Shown piece by piece: positions 1-5,726 of a stretch of DNA of 8,025 nucleotides. Numbering within the stretch: position 1 is the stretch's first letter; every line of letters starts with the position of its first letter. The stretch covers positions 1 to 8,025 of the forward strand of contig NZ_JZWV01000499.1 in the NCBI RefSeq assembly GCF_000966975.1, given 5' to 3'. The DNA is from Streptomyces katrae. GTDB taxonomy: Bacteria; Actinomycetota; Actinomycetes; Streptomycetales; Streptomycetaceae. The notes beneath the pieces were generated by a model. It searched no databases and was not told the DNA's origin. It saw nothing but the letters and a program-made list of their open reading frames with translations. The translations under genes and the position numbers were made by a program.

Positions 1-233
1 ACTGACTTCTCGTCAGCGACCGTCAGCTGTGGCGTGTCGACGCCCGCACGCGCGTGGGTCCGTACGACGTCGAGCACCTCGGGCTCGGCGATCAGCACGT
101 CCGCGGCGGCGAGCGCCTCCACGGCGCGCAGCGTCAGCAGACCCGGGTCGCCGGGGCCGGCACCCAGGAAGGTGACGAGCCCTTGGACCGCGACGGCCGG
201 GAATGCGGAGGTGGTGGGGCTTGAGGGGTTCAA
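1..233 (-). CDS. cobA/hemD: Uroporphyrinogen-III C-methyltransferase / probable uroporphyrinogen-III synthase fusion, N-terminal part, cut by the window edge
   Basis: Only the first 77 codons are present; the gene runs off the left edge. Residues 24-41 (GAGPGDPGLLTLRAVEAL) are the glycine-rich first signature of the SAM-dependent uroporphyrinogen-III methyltransferase family, which makes precorrin-2 for sirohaem and cobalamin. In streptomycetes the gene after hemC normally encodes this domain fused to uroporphyrinogen-III synthase (HemD). The HemD half would lie outside the window, so the fusion is inferred from family and context. The frame has no ATG or GTG before the signature. The likely start is TTG at 233-231, overlapping the hemC stop (TTGA), with GGGGAG 8 nt upstream inside hemC. 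This implies translational coupling with hemC, which makes the substrate of the HemD domain. Confidence 0.85.
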   Translation of the reverse strand, partial: MNPSSPTTSAFPAVAVQGLVTFLGAGPGDPGLLTLRAVEALAAADVLIAEPEVLDVVRTHARAGVDTPQLTVADEKS

Positions 234-1186
234 AGGGATCGCTCCCCCATCAGACCGGCCGCGCCCTTGGCCAGCATCTCGTCCGCGAGTTCGCGGCCGA
301 GCGCCATGGCCTCGTCGTACGACTGGGGCACGGGACCGGTGGTGGACAGCTGCACCAGCGTGGAACCGTCGAGGGTCCCGACGACACCACGCAGGCGCAT
401 TTCATTGACAGTCTGGCCGTCGGCCAGGGCGCCCACGGGCGCGCTGCAGCCGGCCTCCAGCGCCGCGAGCAGGGCACGCTCCGCGGTGACCGCGGCCCGG
501 GTGTACGGGTCGTCCAGCCGGCCGAGCGCGGCGACCAGCTCCGTGTCGGACGCCAGGCACTCCACGGCCAGGGCTCCCTGGCCGGGCGCGGGCAGCACGT
601 TGTCGACCGACAGCAGGTCGGTCGCCTCGTCACCGCGCCCGATGCGGTTGAGGCCGGCGGCGGCGAGCACGACCGCGTCGAGCTCACCGTCGCGCACGAA
701 CTGGATCCGGGTGTCGACGTTGCCGCGGATGGCGACGCACTCGATCGACTTCCCCAGGCTCTTCGCGTACGCGTTCAGCTGCGCCATCCGGCGCGGCGAG
801 CCGGTACCGACCCGGGCGCCGTCCGGGAGCTGCTCGAAGGTCAGCCCGTCGCGCGCCACGAGGGCGTCGCGCGGGTCCTCCCGCTCCGGCATGGCCGCGA
901 TGACCAGCTCGTCGGGCTGCGTGGTCGGCAGGTCCTTCAGCGAGTGCACCGCGAAGTCGACCTCGCCGCGCGCGAGCGCGTCGCGCAGCGCGGTGACGAA
1001 CACGCCGGTGCCGCCGATCTGCGCGAGGTTCTCACGGGACACGTCGCCGTACGTCGTGATCTCCACGAGCTCCACGGGCCGGCCGGTGACCGCCCGGACC
1101 GCCTCGGCGACGTGCCCGGACTGGGACATGGCCAGCTTGCTTCGCCGCGTGCCAAGCCGGAGGGGCTGGTCGGGACGTGAGTTCAT
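230..1186 (-). CDS. hemC: Hydroxymethylbilane synthase (porphobilinogen deaminase)
   Basis: 318 aa, the usual length for the family. It joins four porphobilinogen molecules into hydroxymethylbilane, the linear tetrapyrrole precursor of haem, sirohaem and B12, in the cytosol. Visible family motifs are GTRRSKLAMSQ (12-22), VHSLKDLPT (80-88, with the catalytic Asp at 85), VGTGSPRRMAQL (126-137), IRGNVDTRI (153-161), PAPGQGALAVE (199-209) and EAGCSAPVGAL (244-254). Cys247 is the expected attachment site of the dipyrromethane cofactor. The ATG at 1186 overlaps the hemA stop as ATGA, with AGGA upstream within hemA, so the two are probably translationally coupled. The stop overlaps the TTG start proposed for the next gene. 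No key residue is missing. Confidence 0.97.
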   Translation of the reverse strand: MNSRPDQPLRLGTRRSKLAMSQSGHVAEAVRAVTGRPVELVEITTYGDVSRENLAQIGGTGVFVTALRDALARGEVDFAVHSLKDLPTTQPDELVIAAMPEREDPRDALVARDGLTFEQLPDGARVGTGSPRRMAQLNAYAKSLGKSIECVAIRGNVDTRIQFVRDGELDAVVLAAAGLNRIGRGDEATDLLSVDNVLPAPGQGALAVECLASDTELVAALGRLDDPYTRAAVTAERALLAALEAGCSAPVGALADGQTVNEMRLRGVVGTLDGSTLVQLSTTGPVPQSYDEAMALGRELADEMLAKGAAGLMGERSL

Positions 1187-3099
1187 GATGCCCGTCCTGG
1201 GTCGTCGTTCTTCGGATCGGCCGCGTCCGCCCGGCTGACGGATGCCACCGTCTGAGGGTCGAGGTCGAAGAGTTCACGCAGCGCCTCGGCGTACCCGGCG
1301 CCGCCGGGCTCGCTCGCGAGCTGCTTCACGCGCACGGTCGGCGCGTGGAGGAGCTTGTCGACGACGCGGCGCACGGTCTGGGTGACCTCCGCGCGCTGCC
1401 GTTCGTCGAGGTCGGGTACCCGCCCGTCGAGGCGTGCCACCTCCATGGCGACGACCTCGGCGGCCATCGCCCGCAGGGCGACCACGGTGGGGGTGATGTG
1501 CGCGGCCCGCTGGGCGGCCCCGAAGGCCGCGACCTCCTCGGCCACGATCCCGCGCACGGCGTCGACATCGGCGGCCATGGGCGCGTCCGCACTCGCCTCG
1601 GCCAGGCTCTCGATGTCCACGAGCCGCACGCCGGGGATCCGGTGCACGGCGGCGTCGATGTCCCGCGGCATGGCCAGGTCGAGCAGCGCCAGCCGCACGG
1701 GGGCGGTACCGGCGTGACTGCGGCTCCCCCGCCGGGGCTGCCGCTGCGCGGCGGCCTCCCCCTGATCGGCCCAGGCCCCGTGCAGTTCGAGCGAAGTGGC
1801 GTCCACTCCGGCGAGCGCGGACCGCCCGTCCCCGACGGGCACGTCCACGGGACAGCCGTCGGCGACAGCCGGAGCGGCGATGGTCCGAGCGGCCCCGGCA
1901 TCGGCCAGCCGCCGCCCACCTTCGGCGGCGGCGACGAGCCGCGCCAGAACGTCGGCATCGACCCCGGCCACTACGGCCGCGCCCGGGGCCACGGACCCGC
2001 CCGCCCGGGGCGCGCTCCCGGCTGCCCGCGGCACGTCCCCGGCCGCGGCGAAGCCGCCGGCCGTGCCCGGCACGGGCTCTCCGGCATCGGTCAGATCAAG
2101 CCCCGCCTGGGGGCCCCTCCCAGCGGGCGGGGTCTGGGGGCGGAGCCCCGAGGGGGCCTGGGGCGCAGCCCCTGCCCCGGGGTCCGGGGCGGAGCCCCGG
2201 GAGGGGGTCCGGGGCGAAGCCCCGGTTTCGGGGAGGGGCGGGGTGGGGGAAAGCCCCGCAGGGCCAGCCGACACGGCCGCGGCCACGTCGTCCCCGGTCA
2301 GCACCAGCCCCGTGGCCCCCGTACAGGACACGACGACATCGGCCCGCCCGAGCTCCTCGGCCACGGCGGACATCGGAACGGCCCGCGCAGCGACACCGGT
2401 GCCCGAGGCAACCAGAATCTCCGCGAGACGCTCCGCCCGCTCGGCGGTCCGGTTCGCCACGGCGATCTCCGCGACCCCCACCCGCGCCAGCGTGGCGGCG
2501 GCCAGCGAGGACATCGACCCGGCGCCGATCACCAGCGCCCGCTTCCCGGCGGCCCAGTCCGCGACCGGCTCCCGCACGGCCAGCTGCTCCAGACCGAAGG
2601 TCACCAGCGACTGCCCGGCCCGGTCGATCCCGGTCTCCGAGTGCGCCCGCTTGCCGACCCGCAGCGCCTGCTGGAACAGGTCGTTGATCAGCCGCCCGGC
2701 GGTGTGCAGCTCCTGCCCCAGCGCCAGCGCGTCCTTGATCTGCCCGAGGATCTGCCCCTCGCCGACCACCATCGAGTCCAGCCCGCACGCCACCGAGAAC
2801 AGGTGGTGCACCGCCCGGTCCTCGTAGTGGACGTACAGGTACGGGGTGAGCTCCTCCAGCGCGACCCCGCTGTGCTGGGCCAGCAGCGTGGACAGCTCGG
2901 CGACGCCGGCGTGGAACTTGTCCACGTCGGCGTACAGCTCGATCCGGTTGCAGGTGGCCAGCACCGTCGCCTCGGCCGCCGGCTCGGCGGCCAGGGTGTC
3001 GTGCAGCAGCTTGACCTTGGCGTCGGCGGACAGCGAGGCACGCTCCAGCACGCTCACCGGCGCGCTGCGGTGGCTCAGGCCGACAACGAGCAGGCTCAT
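1183..3099 (-). CDS. hemA: Glutamyl-tRNA reductase with a long low-complexity insertion
   Basis: 638 aa. It reduces glutamyl-tRNA(Glu) to glutamate-1-semialdehyde with NADPH, the committed step of C5-pathway haem synthesis. The catalytic domain (about 1-170) carries ATCNRIELY (48-56) with nucleophile Cys50. The signature HLFSVACGLDSMVVGEGQI spans 99-117. The NADPH-binding Rossmann motif is ALVIGAGSMSS (188-198), followed by VANRTAERAERLAE (214-227). After VVVSCTGATGLVL (255-267) the fold is interrupted by about 190 Ala/Gly/Pro-rich residues and resumes at LALLDLAMPRDID (470-482). The C-terminal dimerisation domain follows (about 500-625). Most bacterial HemA proteins are about 420-480 aa; streptomycete ones are longer, but this insertion seems large even so. 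DNA for residues about 280-335 is an array of GC palindromes, listed separately. The gene starts 21 nt after rex and should share its Rex-controlled transcript. Confidence 0.96.
   Translation of the reverse strand: MSLLVVGLSHRSAPVSVLERASLSADAKVKLLHDTLAAEPAAEATVLATCNRIELYADVDKFHAGVAELSTLLAQHSGVALEELTPYLYVHYEDRAVHHLFSVACGLDSMVVGEGQILGQIKDALALGQELHTAGRLINDLFQQALRVGKRAHSETGIDRAGQSLVTFGLEQLAVREPVADWAAGKRALVIGAGSMSSLAAATLARVGVAEIAVANRTAERAERLAEILVASGTGVAARAVPMSAVAEELGRADVVVSCTGATGLVLTGDDVAAAVSAGPAGLSPTPPLPETGASPRTPSRGSAPDPGAGAAPQAPSGLRPQTPPAGRGPQAGLDLTDAGEPVPGTAGGFAAAGDVPRAAGSAPRAGGSVAPGAAVVAGVDADVLARLVAAAEGGRRLADAGAARTIAAPAVADGCPVDVPVGDGRSALAGVDATSLELHGAWADQGEAAAQRQPRRGSRSHAGTAPVRLALLDLAMPRDIDAAVHRIPGVRLVDIESLAEASADAPMAADVDAVRGIVAEEVAAFGAAQRAAHITPTVVALRAMAAEVVAMEVARLDGRVPDLDERQRAEVTQTVRRVVDKLLHAPTVRVKQLASEPGGAGYAEALRELFDLDPQTVASVSRADAADPKNDDPGRAS
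2098..2260. repeat. Array of short GC-rich palindromes inside hemA
   Basis: Four copies of GGGGC-NNN-GCCCC lie at 2137-2149, 2160-2172, 2186-2198 and 2211-2223, with central triplets GGA, GCA, GGA and GAA. Centres are 23, 26 and 25 nt apart. The last two extend to CCGGGGC...GCCCCGG (2184-2200 and 2209-2225). A decayed fifth copy is near 2246-2257, and GGGGCCCC occurs near 2110-2117. Linkers are variants of GGGTCC/GGCCTG. Because the spacing is not a multiple of three, successive copies are read in different frames of hemA, giving a Pro/Gly/Ala/Ser-rich segment with no stop (residues about 280-335). From memory, such GGGGCGGAGCCCC elements are common between genes in Streptomyces genomes; finding them inside a conserved coding sequence is unusual. 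Confidence 0.85.
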
Positions 3100-3120
3100 G
3101 CCGGCATCACCGCCGGAACG

Positions 3121-3918
3121 TCACCCTCGGGCCCGCCCTTGCGCGCGGAGGCGGCGCCCCGCCCGGCCGGCGGCCGGAGCGGCTCCGGTCCCGCTGGCCC
3201 CGCCGGTGGTGCCCTCGGCCGGCGTGCCCGCGGCCTCGGCCCCGCCCCCGGTCTCCTCGCCGGCCTTCCGCTGCTCGTGGAACGCCAGGATCTGCAGCTC
3301 GATCGACAGGTCGACCTTGCGCACGTCCACCCCGTCCGGCACGGACAGCACGGTGGGCGCGAAGTTCAGGATGGAGGTGACCCCCGCCGCGATCAGCCGC
3401 TCGCTGACCTGCTGCGCGGCGCCCGCCGGGGTCGCGATGACCCCGATGGAGACGCCGTTCTCCTCGATGATCTTCTCCAGGTCGTCGGTGTGCTGCACGG
3501 GCATGCCGGCCACCGGCTTGCCGGCCATGGCCGGATCGGCGTCGATCAGCGCGGCCACGCGGAACCCGCGCGACGCGAAACCGCCGTAGTTGGCCAGGGC
3601 GGCGCCGAGGTTGCCGATGCCGACGATGACGACGGGCCAGTCCTGGGTCAGCCCGAGCTCACGGGAGATCTGGTAGACGAGGTACTCGACGTCGTAGCCC
3701 ACGCCCCGCGTGCCGTAGGAGCCGAGGTACGAGAAGTCCTTGCGCAGCTTCGCGGAGTTGACTCCGGCGGCGGCCGCGAGCTCCTCGGAGGACACCGTGG
3801 GCACCGAGCGCTCGGAGAGCGCGGTGAGCGCGCGCAGGTACAGCGGAAGCCGGGCGACAGTGGCCTCGGGAATACCTCGGCTGCGGGTCGCCGGTCGGTG
3901 AGTTCGGCCAGTTGCCAC
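3121..3918 (-). CDS. rex: Redox-sensing transcriptional repressor Rex
   Basis: 265 aa from the GTG at 3918. Rex binds operator DNA when NAD+ is high and is released by NADH, controlling respiratory and related genes in Streptomyces, including its own operon. The N-terminal winged-helix part (about 1-85) contains RSRGIPEATVARLPLYLRAL and SSEELAAAAGVNSAKLRKDF. The Rossmann domain (about 90-205) has VVIVGIGNLGAAL (96-108), the GxGNxG dinucleotide motif, and ALIDADP (123-129). The helix ending IELQILAFHEQRKA (206-219) is the domain-swapped C-terminal helix of the family. After it comes a Gly/Ala/Thr-rich and finally Arg-rich tail of about 45 residues, probably disordered. The frame is open up to 4131, but family homology starts at ATGRTHRPATRSRG right after this GTG, and AGGAG lies 4 nt upstream (3923-3927), so the shorter start is preferred. 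Confidence 0.96.
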   Translation of the reverse strand: MATGRTHRPATRSRGIPEATVARLPLYLRALTALSERSVPTVSSEELAAAAGVNSAKLRKDFSYLGSYGTRGVGYDVEYLVYQISRELGLTQDWPVVIVGIGNLGAALANYGGFASRGFRVAALIDADPAMAGKPVAGMPVQHTDDLEKIIEENGVSIGVIATPAGAAQQVSERLIAAGVTSILNFAPTVLSVPDGVDVRKVDLSIELQILAFHEQRKAGEETGGGAEAAGTPAEGTTGGASGTGAAPAAGRAGRRLRAQGRARG

Positions 3919-3983
3919 GATGCTCCTGCGGGATGAGCGGGGCTGTAGGCGGCCTCTTGTCCCAGGACCGCCCCGTCGGAAGC

Positions 3984-4012
3984 AGGCTATGTCTTTGTGA
4001 ACGCGTGCACAA
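3984..4012 (-). promoter_or_regulatory. Candidate rex operon promoter (TTGTGC-N17-TAGCCT)
   Basis: On the minus strand TTGTGC (4012-4007) and TAGCCT (3989-3984) are separated by 17 nt and resemble a vegetative -35/-10 pair. The start of transcription would be near 3977, giving a leader of about 59 nt to the rex GTG. The Rex operator lies mainly in the spacer and overlaps the -35, as expected for repression. The choice rests on spacing and operator position only; the -35 is a weak match and other starts are possible. Confidence 0.45.
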
Positions 4013-4014
4013 AG
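3993..4014. promoter_or_regulatory. Rex operator (ROP)
   Basis: TGTGAACGCGTGCACA at 3996-4011 differs at one position from the symmetric form of the Streptomyces Rex operator, TGTGAAC-N3-TTCACA. Including flanks (CTTTG before, AAAG after), 20 of the 22 positions are palindromic. It sits 78 nt upstream of the rex start, between or over the proposed promoter elements, so it fits autorepression of rex-hemA-hemC-cobA/hemD when NADH is low. Rex control of the rex-hem operon is known in S. coelicolor; here it is inferred from the site. Confidence 0.88.
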
Positions 4015-4024
4015 ATTGTGTCCG

Positions 4025-4040
4025 CTTTGTCCGAGCAAAG
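4025..4040. repeat. Inverted repeat CTTTG-N6-CAAAG upstream of the Rex operator
   Basis: Perfect 5-bp arms CTTTG (4025-4029) and CAAAG (4036-4040) flank TCCGAG. The arms repeat the outer bases of the Rex operator flanks (CTTTGTG...CACAAAG), and the centre is 32-33 nt, about three helical turns, from the operator centre. It may be a degenerate second site, but it lacks the GAAC/TTCA core. Confidence 0.4.
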
Positions 4041-4053
4041 TGACCGGGGTCAC
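4040..4053. promoter_or_regulatory. Inverted repeat GTGACC-GG-GGTCAC, BldD-box-like
   Basis: Perfect 6-bp arms around GG. With flanking bases it reads AGTGACCGGGGTCACG (4039-4054), matching the AGTGA...TCAC pattern of BldD half-sites. It lies about 60-75 nt upstream of the proposed rex transcription start. Another dimeric regulator with a GTGAC half-site is equally possible. Confidence 0.4.
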
Positions 4054-4082
4054 GCGGGCTGGGCACCTGGGGCCGGAACCGG

Positions 4083-4101
4083 GAACGGGCCGAACCCGTT
4101 C
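4083..4101. terminator. Hairpin between the glutaredoxin-like gene and rex
   Basis: GAACGGG (4083-4089) and CCCGTTC (4095-4101) form a 7-bp stem around CCGAA. It is 91 nt past the stop of the minus-strand glutaredoxin-like gene and upstream of the rex promoter, so it could limit read-through from that gene into rex. No T-tract follows on the minus strand, so termination is uncertain. Confidence 0.35.
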
Positions 4102-4191
4102 AAATCCCGAGGGGGGCAAAGCGGTACACACTCCTTATCGATACGCCCCCGAGTCCCCATAAATCGCCCATGATGGTAACGGCCCGGAGGG

Positions 4192-4470
4192 TCAGGCTCC
4201 CAATGCCTTCCGAAGCCGGTCGGGGTTCACCCTCCAGAAGGTGTGCTGTTCACCGTCCACCAGCACGACCGGAATCTGCTCCCAGTGCCGGCGGTAGAGC
4301 TCCTCGTCCTGCGAGATGTCCTTCTTCTCCCACTGCGCACCCGTCTCGGCGCACACCTTCTCGATCACTTCCTGGGCGTCGTCGCACAGATGACACCCCG
4401 GCTTCCCGACGAGCGTCACCATCCGCTCCTCGGGACGCTTCTTTTCCTTACGGCGCAGCAAAGGGCTCAT
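4192..4470 (-). CDS. Glutaredoxin-like thioredoxin-fold protein with CxxC
   Basis: 92 aa from ATG 4470. The segment TLVGKPGCHLCDDAQEVIEK carries a CHLC redox pair and starts a thioredoxin/glutaredoxin fold. WEQIPVVLVDG supplies the conserved cis-Pro strand (IPV), and HTFWRV the final strand and helix region. The family is the small glutaredoxin-like group (DUF836 type) found beside hemA in actinobacteria; its substrate is not known to me. It probably acts as a cytosolic thiol-disulphide protein, perhaps with mycothiol, which is inference. The start is uncertain. ATG 4470 (MSPLLRRKEK) has no good ribosome site but a -10-like element 6 nt upstream. GTG 4419 has GAGGAG 6 nt upstream and would remove a 17-residue basic leader. 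ATG 4500 is less likely. It precedes rex on the same strand with a 273-nt gap. Confidence 0.85.
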   Translation of the reverse strand: MSPLLRRKEKKRPEERMVTLVGKPGCHLCDDAQEVIEKVCAETGAQWEKKDISQDEELYRRHWEQIPVVLVDGEQHTFWRVNPDRLRKALGA

Positions 4471-4476
4471 GCCGCC

Positions 4477-4505
4477 ATTGTCCCGCGCCCGAGGGACCAT
4501 GTGCC
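4477..4505 (-). promoter_or_regulatory. Candidate leaderless promoter of the glutaredoxin-like gene
   Basis: On the minus strand GGCACA (4505-4500) and GACAAT (4482-4477) are 17 nt apart, and GACAAT ends 6 nt before the ATG at 4470. That would put the transcription start at or next to the start codon. There is no convincing ribosome-binding site before this ATG, which agrees. Weak -35. Confidence 0.35.
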
Positions 4506-4534
4506 CGAAGAGTTAACCCCTCTGTTTCCCGGCG

Positions 4535-4552
4535 GTTCGGGAACTCCCGAAC
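4535..4552. promoter_or_regulatory. Palindrome GTTCGGGA-AC-TCCCGAAC in the divergent promoter region
   Basis: Perfect 8-bp arms with a 2-nt centre, between the divergent glutaredoxin-like and phosphatase genes. It ends 8 nt before the TATGCT -10-like element of the phosphatase gene, covering where its -35 should be. The position suggests an operator or activator site for one or both genes. I do not recognise the regulator; it is not the GAAC-N4-GTTC LexA box. Confidence 0.5.
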
Positions 4553-4560
4553 ACAATGGC

Positions 4561-4566
4561 TATGCT
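4561..4566 (+). promoter_or_regulatory. Candidate -10 of a leaderless transcript for the phosphatase gene
   Basis: TATGCT fits TANNNT and ends 6 nt before the ATG at 4573, placing the transcription start at or beside the start codon. No Shine-Dalgarno sequence precedes the ATG. No good -35 is visible; the region is occupied by the palindrome at 4535-4552. Confidence 0.4.
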
Positions 4567-4572
4567 CGCGTC

Positions 4573-5571
4573 ATGGCCGCTCTGGGATGGCTCACCCCCC
4601 GTAGACGCTCCGCGACAGCGCGGAGCGTGCTGGCAGGCGAGGCCTCGGCCGAGGCCGCCCGCAAGACCGCGCGGTCCGACGCCCCACCGCACCCCGCACC
4701 GGCGGCGCCGCAGGCCCCCGAGACCGCAAGCGGAACCGGAACCGACATCACCGCGCCCCCCGCCGAGGCCGCGGCCGAACCCGCGTTCCCGGTCCCCGGC
4801 GACGACCTCGCCGCCGCCTTCTTCGACCTCGACAACACCGTCATGCAGGGCGCCGCGATCTTCCACTTCGGCCGCGGCCTCTACAAGCGCGAGTTCTTCC
4901 GCCGCCGGGAACTGGCCCGCTTCGCCTGGCAGCAGGCCTGGTTCCGGCTCGCCGGGGTCGAGGACCCCGAGCACATGCAGGACGCCCGCGACAGCGCCCT
5001 GTCCATCGTCAAGGGCCACAAGGTCTCCGAACTGATGTCGATCGGCGAGGAGATCTACGACGAGTACATGGCCGAGCGGATCTGGCCGGGCACCCGCGCC
5101 CTGGCCCAGGCCCACCTCGACGCCGGCCAGAAGGTCTGGCTGGTCACCGCCGCGCCCGTCGAGACCGCCACGATCATCGCCCGCCGCCTCGGCCTGACCG
5201 GCGCCCTGGGCACCGTCGCCGAGTCCGTGGACGGGGTCTACACCGGCCGCCTGGTCGGCGAGCCGCTGCACGGCCCCGCGAAGGCGGAGGCGGTGCGCGC
5301 GCTGGCCGCCGCCGAGGACCTGGACCTCGCGCGCTGCGCGGCGTACAGCGATTCGCACAACGACATCCCGATGCTGTCGCTGGTCGGGCATCCGTACGCG
5401 ATCAATCCCGACACAAAACTGCGCAAGCATGCCCGTGCACACGACTGGCGGCTGCGCGACTATCGGACCGGGCGCAAGGCCGTGAAGGTCGGCGTCCCGG
5501 CCGCCGCCGGGGTCGGCGCGATCGCGGGCGGCGCGGCCGCCGCGATCGCCCTGCACCGCCGCCGCAAGTAG
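4573..5571 (+). CDS. HAD-superfamily (SerB-like, IB type) phosphatase with C-terminal membrane anchor
   Basis: 332 aa. Residues 1-75 are a basic then Ala/Pro-rich, probably disordered leader. The HAD core follows: motif I FFDLDNTVMQG (83-93) with Asp85 as expected nucleophile and Asp87 as acid/base; motif II LVTAAP (190-195, Thr192); motif III lysine about Lys237 in GPAKAEAV; motif IV YSDSHNDIPML (258-268, Asp260 and Asp264) for Mg2+. These place it with phosphoserine phosphatase-like HAD-IB enzymes (SerB1 type), but the true substrate cannot be read from the sequence. Near the C terminus VGVPAAAGVGAIAGGAAAAIAL (306-327), followed by HRRRK, looks like a single membrane helix with positive residues after it, suggesting a tail anchor. 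The frame is open from 4243, but that part is antisense to the glutaredoxin-like gene, and homology and the promoter support 4573. A hairpin follows the stop. Confidence 0.88.
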   Translation: MAALGWLTPRRRSATARSVLAGEASAEAARKTARSDAPPHPAPAAPQAPETASGTGTDITAPPAEAAAEPAFPVPGDDLAAAFFDLDNTVMQGAAIFHFGRGLYKREFFRRRELARFAWQQAWFRLAGVEDPEHMQDARDSALSIVKGHKVSELMSIGEEIYDEYMAERIWPGTRALAQAHLDAGQKVWLVTAAPVETATIIARRLGLTGALGTVAESVDGVYTGRLVGEPLHGPAKAEAVRALAAAEDLDLARCAAYSDSHNDIPMLSLVGHPYAINPDTKLRKHARAHDWRLRDYRTGRKAVKVGVPAAAGVGAIAGGAAAAIALHRRRK

Positions 5572-5574
5572 CAA

Positions 5575-5609
5575 CGCCGGGCCCCGCCCCTCCCGCGGGC
5601 GGCCCGGCG
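5575..5609 (+). terminator. Terminator-like hairpin after the phosphatase gene
   Basis: Starting 4 nt after the TAG, CGCCGGGCC (5575-5583) pairs perfectly with GGCCCGGCG (5601-5609), a 9-bp all-GC stem. The 17-nt loop contains its own palindrome CCCGCGGG (5592-5599). No T-tract follows, which is common for streptomycete terminators. It would insulate bldN from read-through. Confidence 0.6.
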
Positions 5610-5703
5610 GCCATTCGCTCCCCTCTACCCGCGCCGGTGGCGCGGCACTCCGGCCTGCCCGACTCGGTCGCGGGACATCCCGGAAGCGTCCAATCCGCGC
5701 ACC

Positions 5704-5726
5704 CAAGTGATCACTTGCCGATCACC
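5704..5726. promoter_or_regulatory. Probable BldD operator upstream of bldN
   Basis: CAAGTGATCACTTG (5704-5717) is a perfect 14-bp palindrome made of abutting AGTGA and TCACT half-sites, followed 4 nt later by another half-site, TCACC (5722-5726). BldD, the c-di-GMP-dependent master repressor of development, recognises AGTGA/TCACC half-sites and is known to repress bldN in S. coelicolor. The site lies about 190-210 nt upstream of the bldN start. A poor promoter match, TTGCCG (5715-5720) with GAATAT (5737-5742), 16 nt apart, overlaps it, which would allow direct repression. Confidence 0.65.

Noticed and set aside
203..1238. Two overlapping plus-strand open frames opposite hemC
   Set aside because: Both are shadow frames of hemC caused by high GC; no recognisable domain or ribosome site.
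3174..3188. CCGGAGC-G-GCTCCGG palindrome near the end of rex as a possible terminator
   Set aside because: It is inside the rex coding sequence with a one-base centre, and hemA follows closely in the same operon; more likely a by-product of the GC-rich tail.
1345..3936. Very long plus-strand open frame (863 codons) opposite hemA and rex
   Set aside because: It is antisense to two clearly recognised genes, has no family motifs, is rich in His/Gly/Arg as expected for a reversed GC-rich frame, and has no supporting start signals.
4095..4111. GTTCAAATCCC, which looks like the T-loop of a tRNA
   Set aside because: The flanking five bases (ACCCG and CCCGA) cannot pair as a T-stem, and no acceptor, D or anticodon arms are found around it.
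4513..5706. 397-codon minus-strand open frame opposite the phosphatase gene
   Set aside because: It is antisense to a complete HAD enzyme with all motifs; composition is Gly/Arg/Ala/Val-rich without any conserved motif.
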